Assembly: GCA_964476135.1 (NCBI GenBank)
Contig: CAYYYG010000020.1
Coordinates: forward strand, 1-20,349
Source: CAYYYG01 sp964476135
Lineage (GTDB): Bacteria; Patescibacteriota; Microgenomatia; UBA1406; GWC2-37-13
Length of the DNA: 20,349 nt
Direction: 5' to 3'
Below the pieces are notes generated by a model, which was not told the origin of the DNA, searched no databases, and worked only from the letters and a program-made list of their open reading frames with translations. This document shows positions 20,230 through 20,349 of the stretch, piece after piece. Numbering within the stretch: the first letter of the stretch is position 1; every line of letters begins with the position of its first letter. The position numbers and the translations under genes were made by a program.

Positions 20230-20349
20230 ATCCGCAGATGCTGCGGCTGAAAGGCGCAAAAATCGATTCCTGTACATTGAAAATTACGACACGGGCAAAG
20301 AAGTGAGTAAATTTATAGGCACCAGCAGGTGTCTAGAATTTTACTCACT
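20221..20349 (+). other. Structured leader, small RNA or start-less partial ORF at the right edge
   Basis: Downstream of the outward promoter. Three things overlap here. A hairpin CCGCAG-ATG-CTGCGG lies at 20232-20246. A 22-codon ORF runs from ATG 20238 to TGA 20306 (MLRLKGAKIDSC, then TLKITTRAKK). A different frame is open from after the TAA at 20228-20230 to the window end, reading RRKNRFLYIENYDTGKEV and beyond; it looks protein-like but has no ATG. I cannot decide which is real. Confidence 0.35.
20302..20349. repeat. 48-base imperfect palindrome at the window end
   Basis: 22-base arms (20302-20323 and 20328-20349) pair at 20 positions, one of them G-U as RNA, with a T-T and an A-G mismatch. 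The tetraloop is AGCA at 20324-20327. The outer ten pairs (AGTGAGTAAA with TTTACTCACT) are perfect. The window stops exactly where the right arm ends. Confidence 0.75.

Noticed and set aside
20302..20349. Integron attC site
   Set aside because: No RYYYAAC/GTTRRRY core sites and no integrase; the arms are nearly perfect, unlike the bulged attC fold.
20221..20349. tmRNA, RNase P RNA or SRP RNA
   Set aside because: None of the conserved blocks of these RNAs (tmRNA ends or tag, RNase P core, SRP GGAAGG apical region) is visible.
1..20349. Recoded UGA (code 25) as in Absconditabacteria/Gracilibacteria
   Set aside because: UGA ends comF, the DUF5666-like gene and the Nudix gene at sensible positions, and no clear gene is interrupted by it.
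1..20349. CRISPR arrays, tRNA or rRNA genes, insertion sequences with transposases
   Set aside because: No spaced direct repeats, cloverleaf patterns, rRNA blocks or transposase-like proteins were found on either strand.

Overview
The window reads as a short metagenomic contig from a small-genome bacterium of the Candidate Phyla Radiation (Patescibacteria), most likely near the Microgenomates. This placement is an inference from gene style: a coiled-coil/SpoIID envelope protein, a two-helix pilin-like protein ending in KIPGFG, an IPNTGP-terminated membrane protein, tightly packed genes that often meet head-on with no spacer, and many short proteins with one membrane anchor. UGA is used as a stop (comF, the DUF5666-like gene, the double-Nudix gene) and does not interrupt any clear gene, so the standard bacterial code applies. 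The left edge cuts a gene. The right edge falls exactly on the end of a 48-base imperfect palindrome, so it may be a true contig end. A run of 100 N at 1413-1512 is a scaffold gap that looks spurious, because the same 55 bases lie on both sides.

Layout. 1-1361 (-): 5'-portion of a secreted coiled-coil/SpoIID protein, divergent from 1573-2184 (+), a pilin-like membrane protein. That gene meets 2185-2535 (-), an IPNTGP-anchored protein, end to end. comF (2642-3322, -) is divergent from a co-directional block (3379-9504, +): OmpR-type response regulator, sensor kinase, MacA-like adaptor, ABC ATPase, MacB-like permease, a DUF5666-like anchored protein and a stomatin-like SPFH protein. This is probably an envelope-stress sensing and efflux module. 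Next come a divergent HPS/OMPDC-fold protein (9510-10187, -), an orphan (10313-11125, +), a small secreted helical protein with its own strong Shine-Dalgarno and terminator (11213-11614, +), a MazG-like plus anchored-protein pair (11670-12649, -), and a membrane-anchored TIM-barrel glycosidase-like protein (12751-14004, +). These are followed by a tandem Nudix protein (14011-14826, -), queA (14856-15929, -), an ArnT/PMT-type glycosyltransferase with a rhodanese (15996-17990, +), a DsbB-like protein lacking one CXXC cysteine (17983-18405, -), an orphan helical protein (18457-19560, -), and a conserved uncharacterised protein (19641-20144, -). The last 200 bases carry an outward promoter and several inverted repeats.

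The most consistent unusual signal is regulatory. At 14 gene starts a TATAAT-like -10 box lies 5-8 bases, most often 6, before the ATG, which puts transcription start on or beside the start codon. Only one gene, 11213-11614, has a recognisable Shine-Dalgarno sequence. The genome segment therefore appears to rely mainly on leaderless translation. I see no convincing mobile element, CRISPR array, tRNA or rRNA. No stretch over 300 bases lacks a gene.
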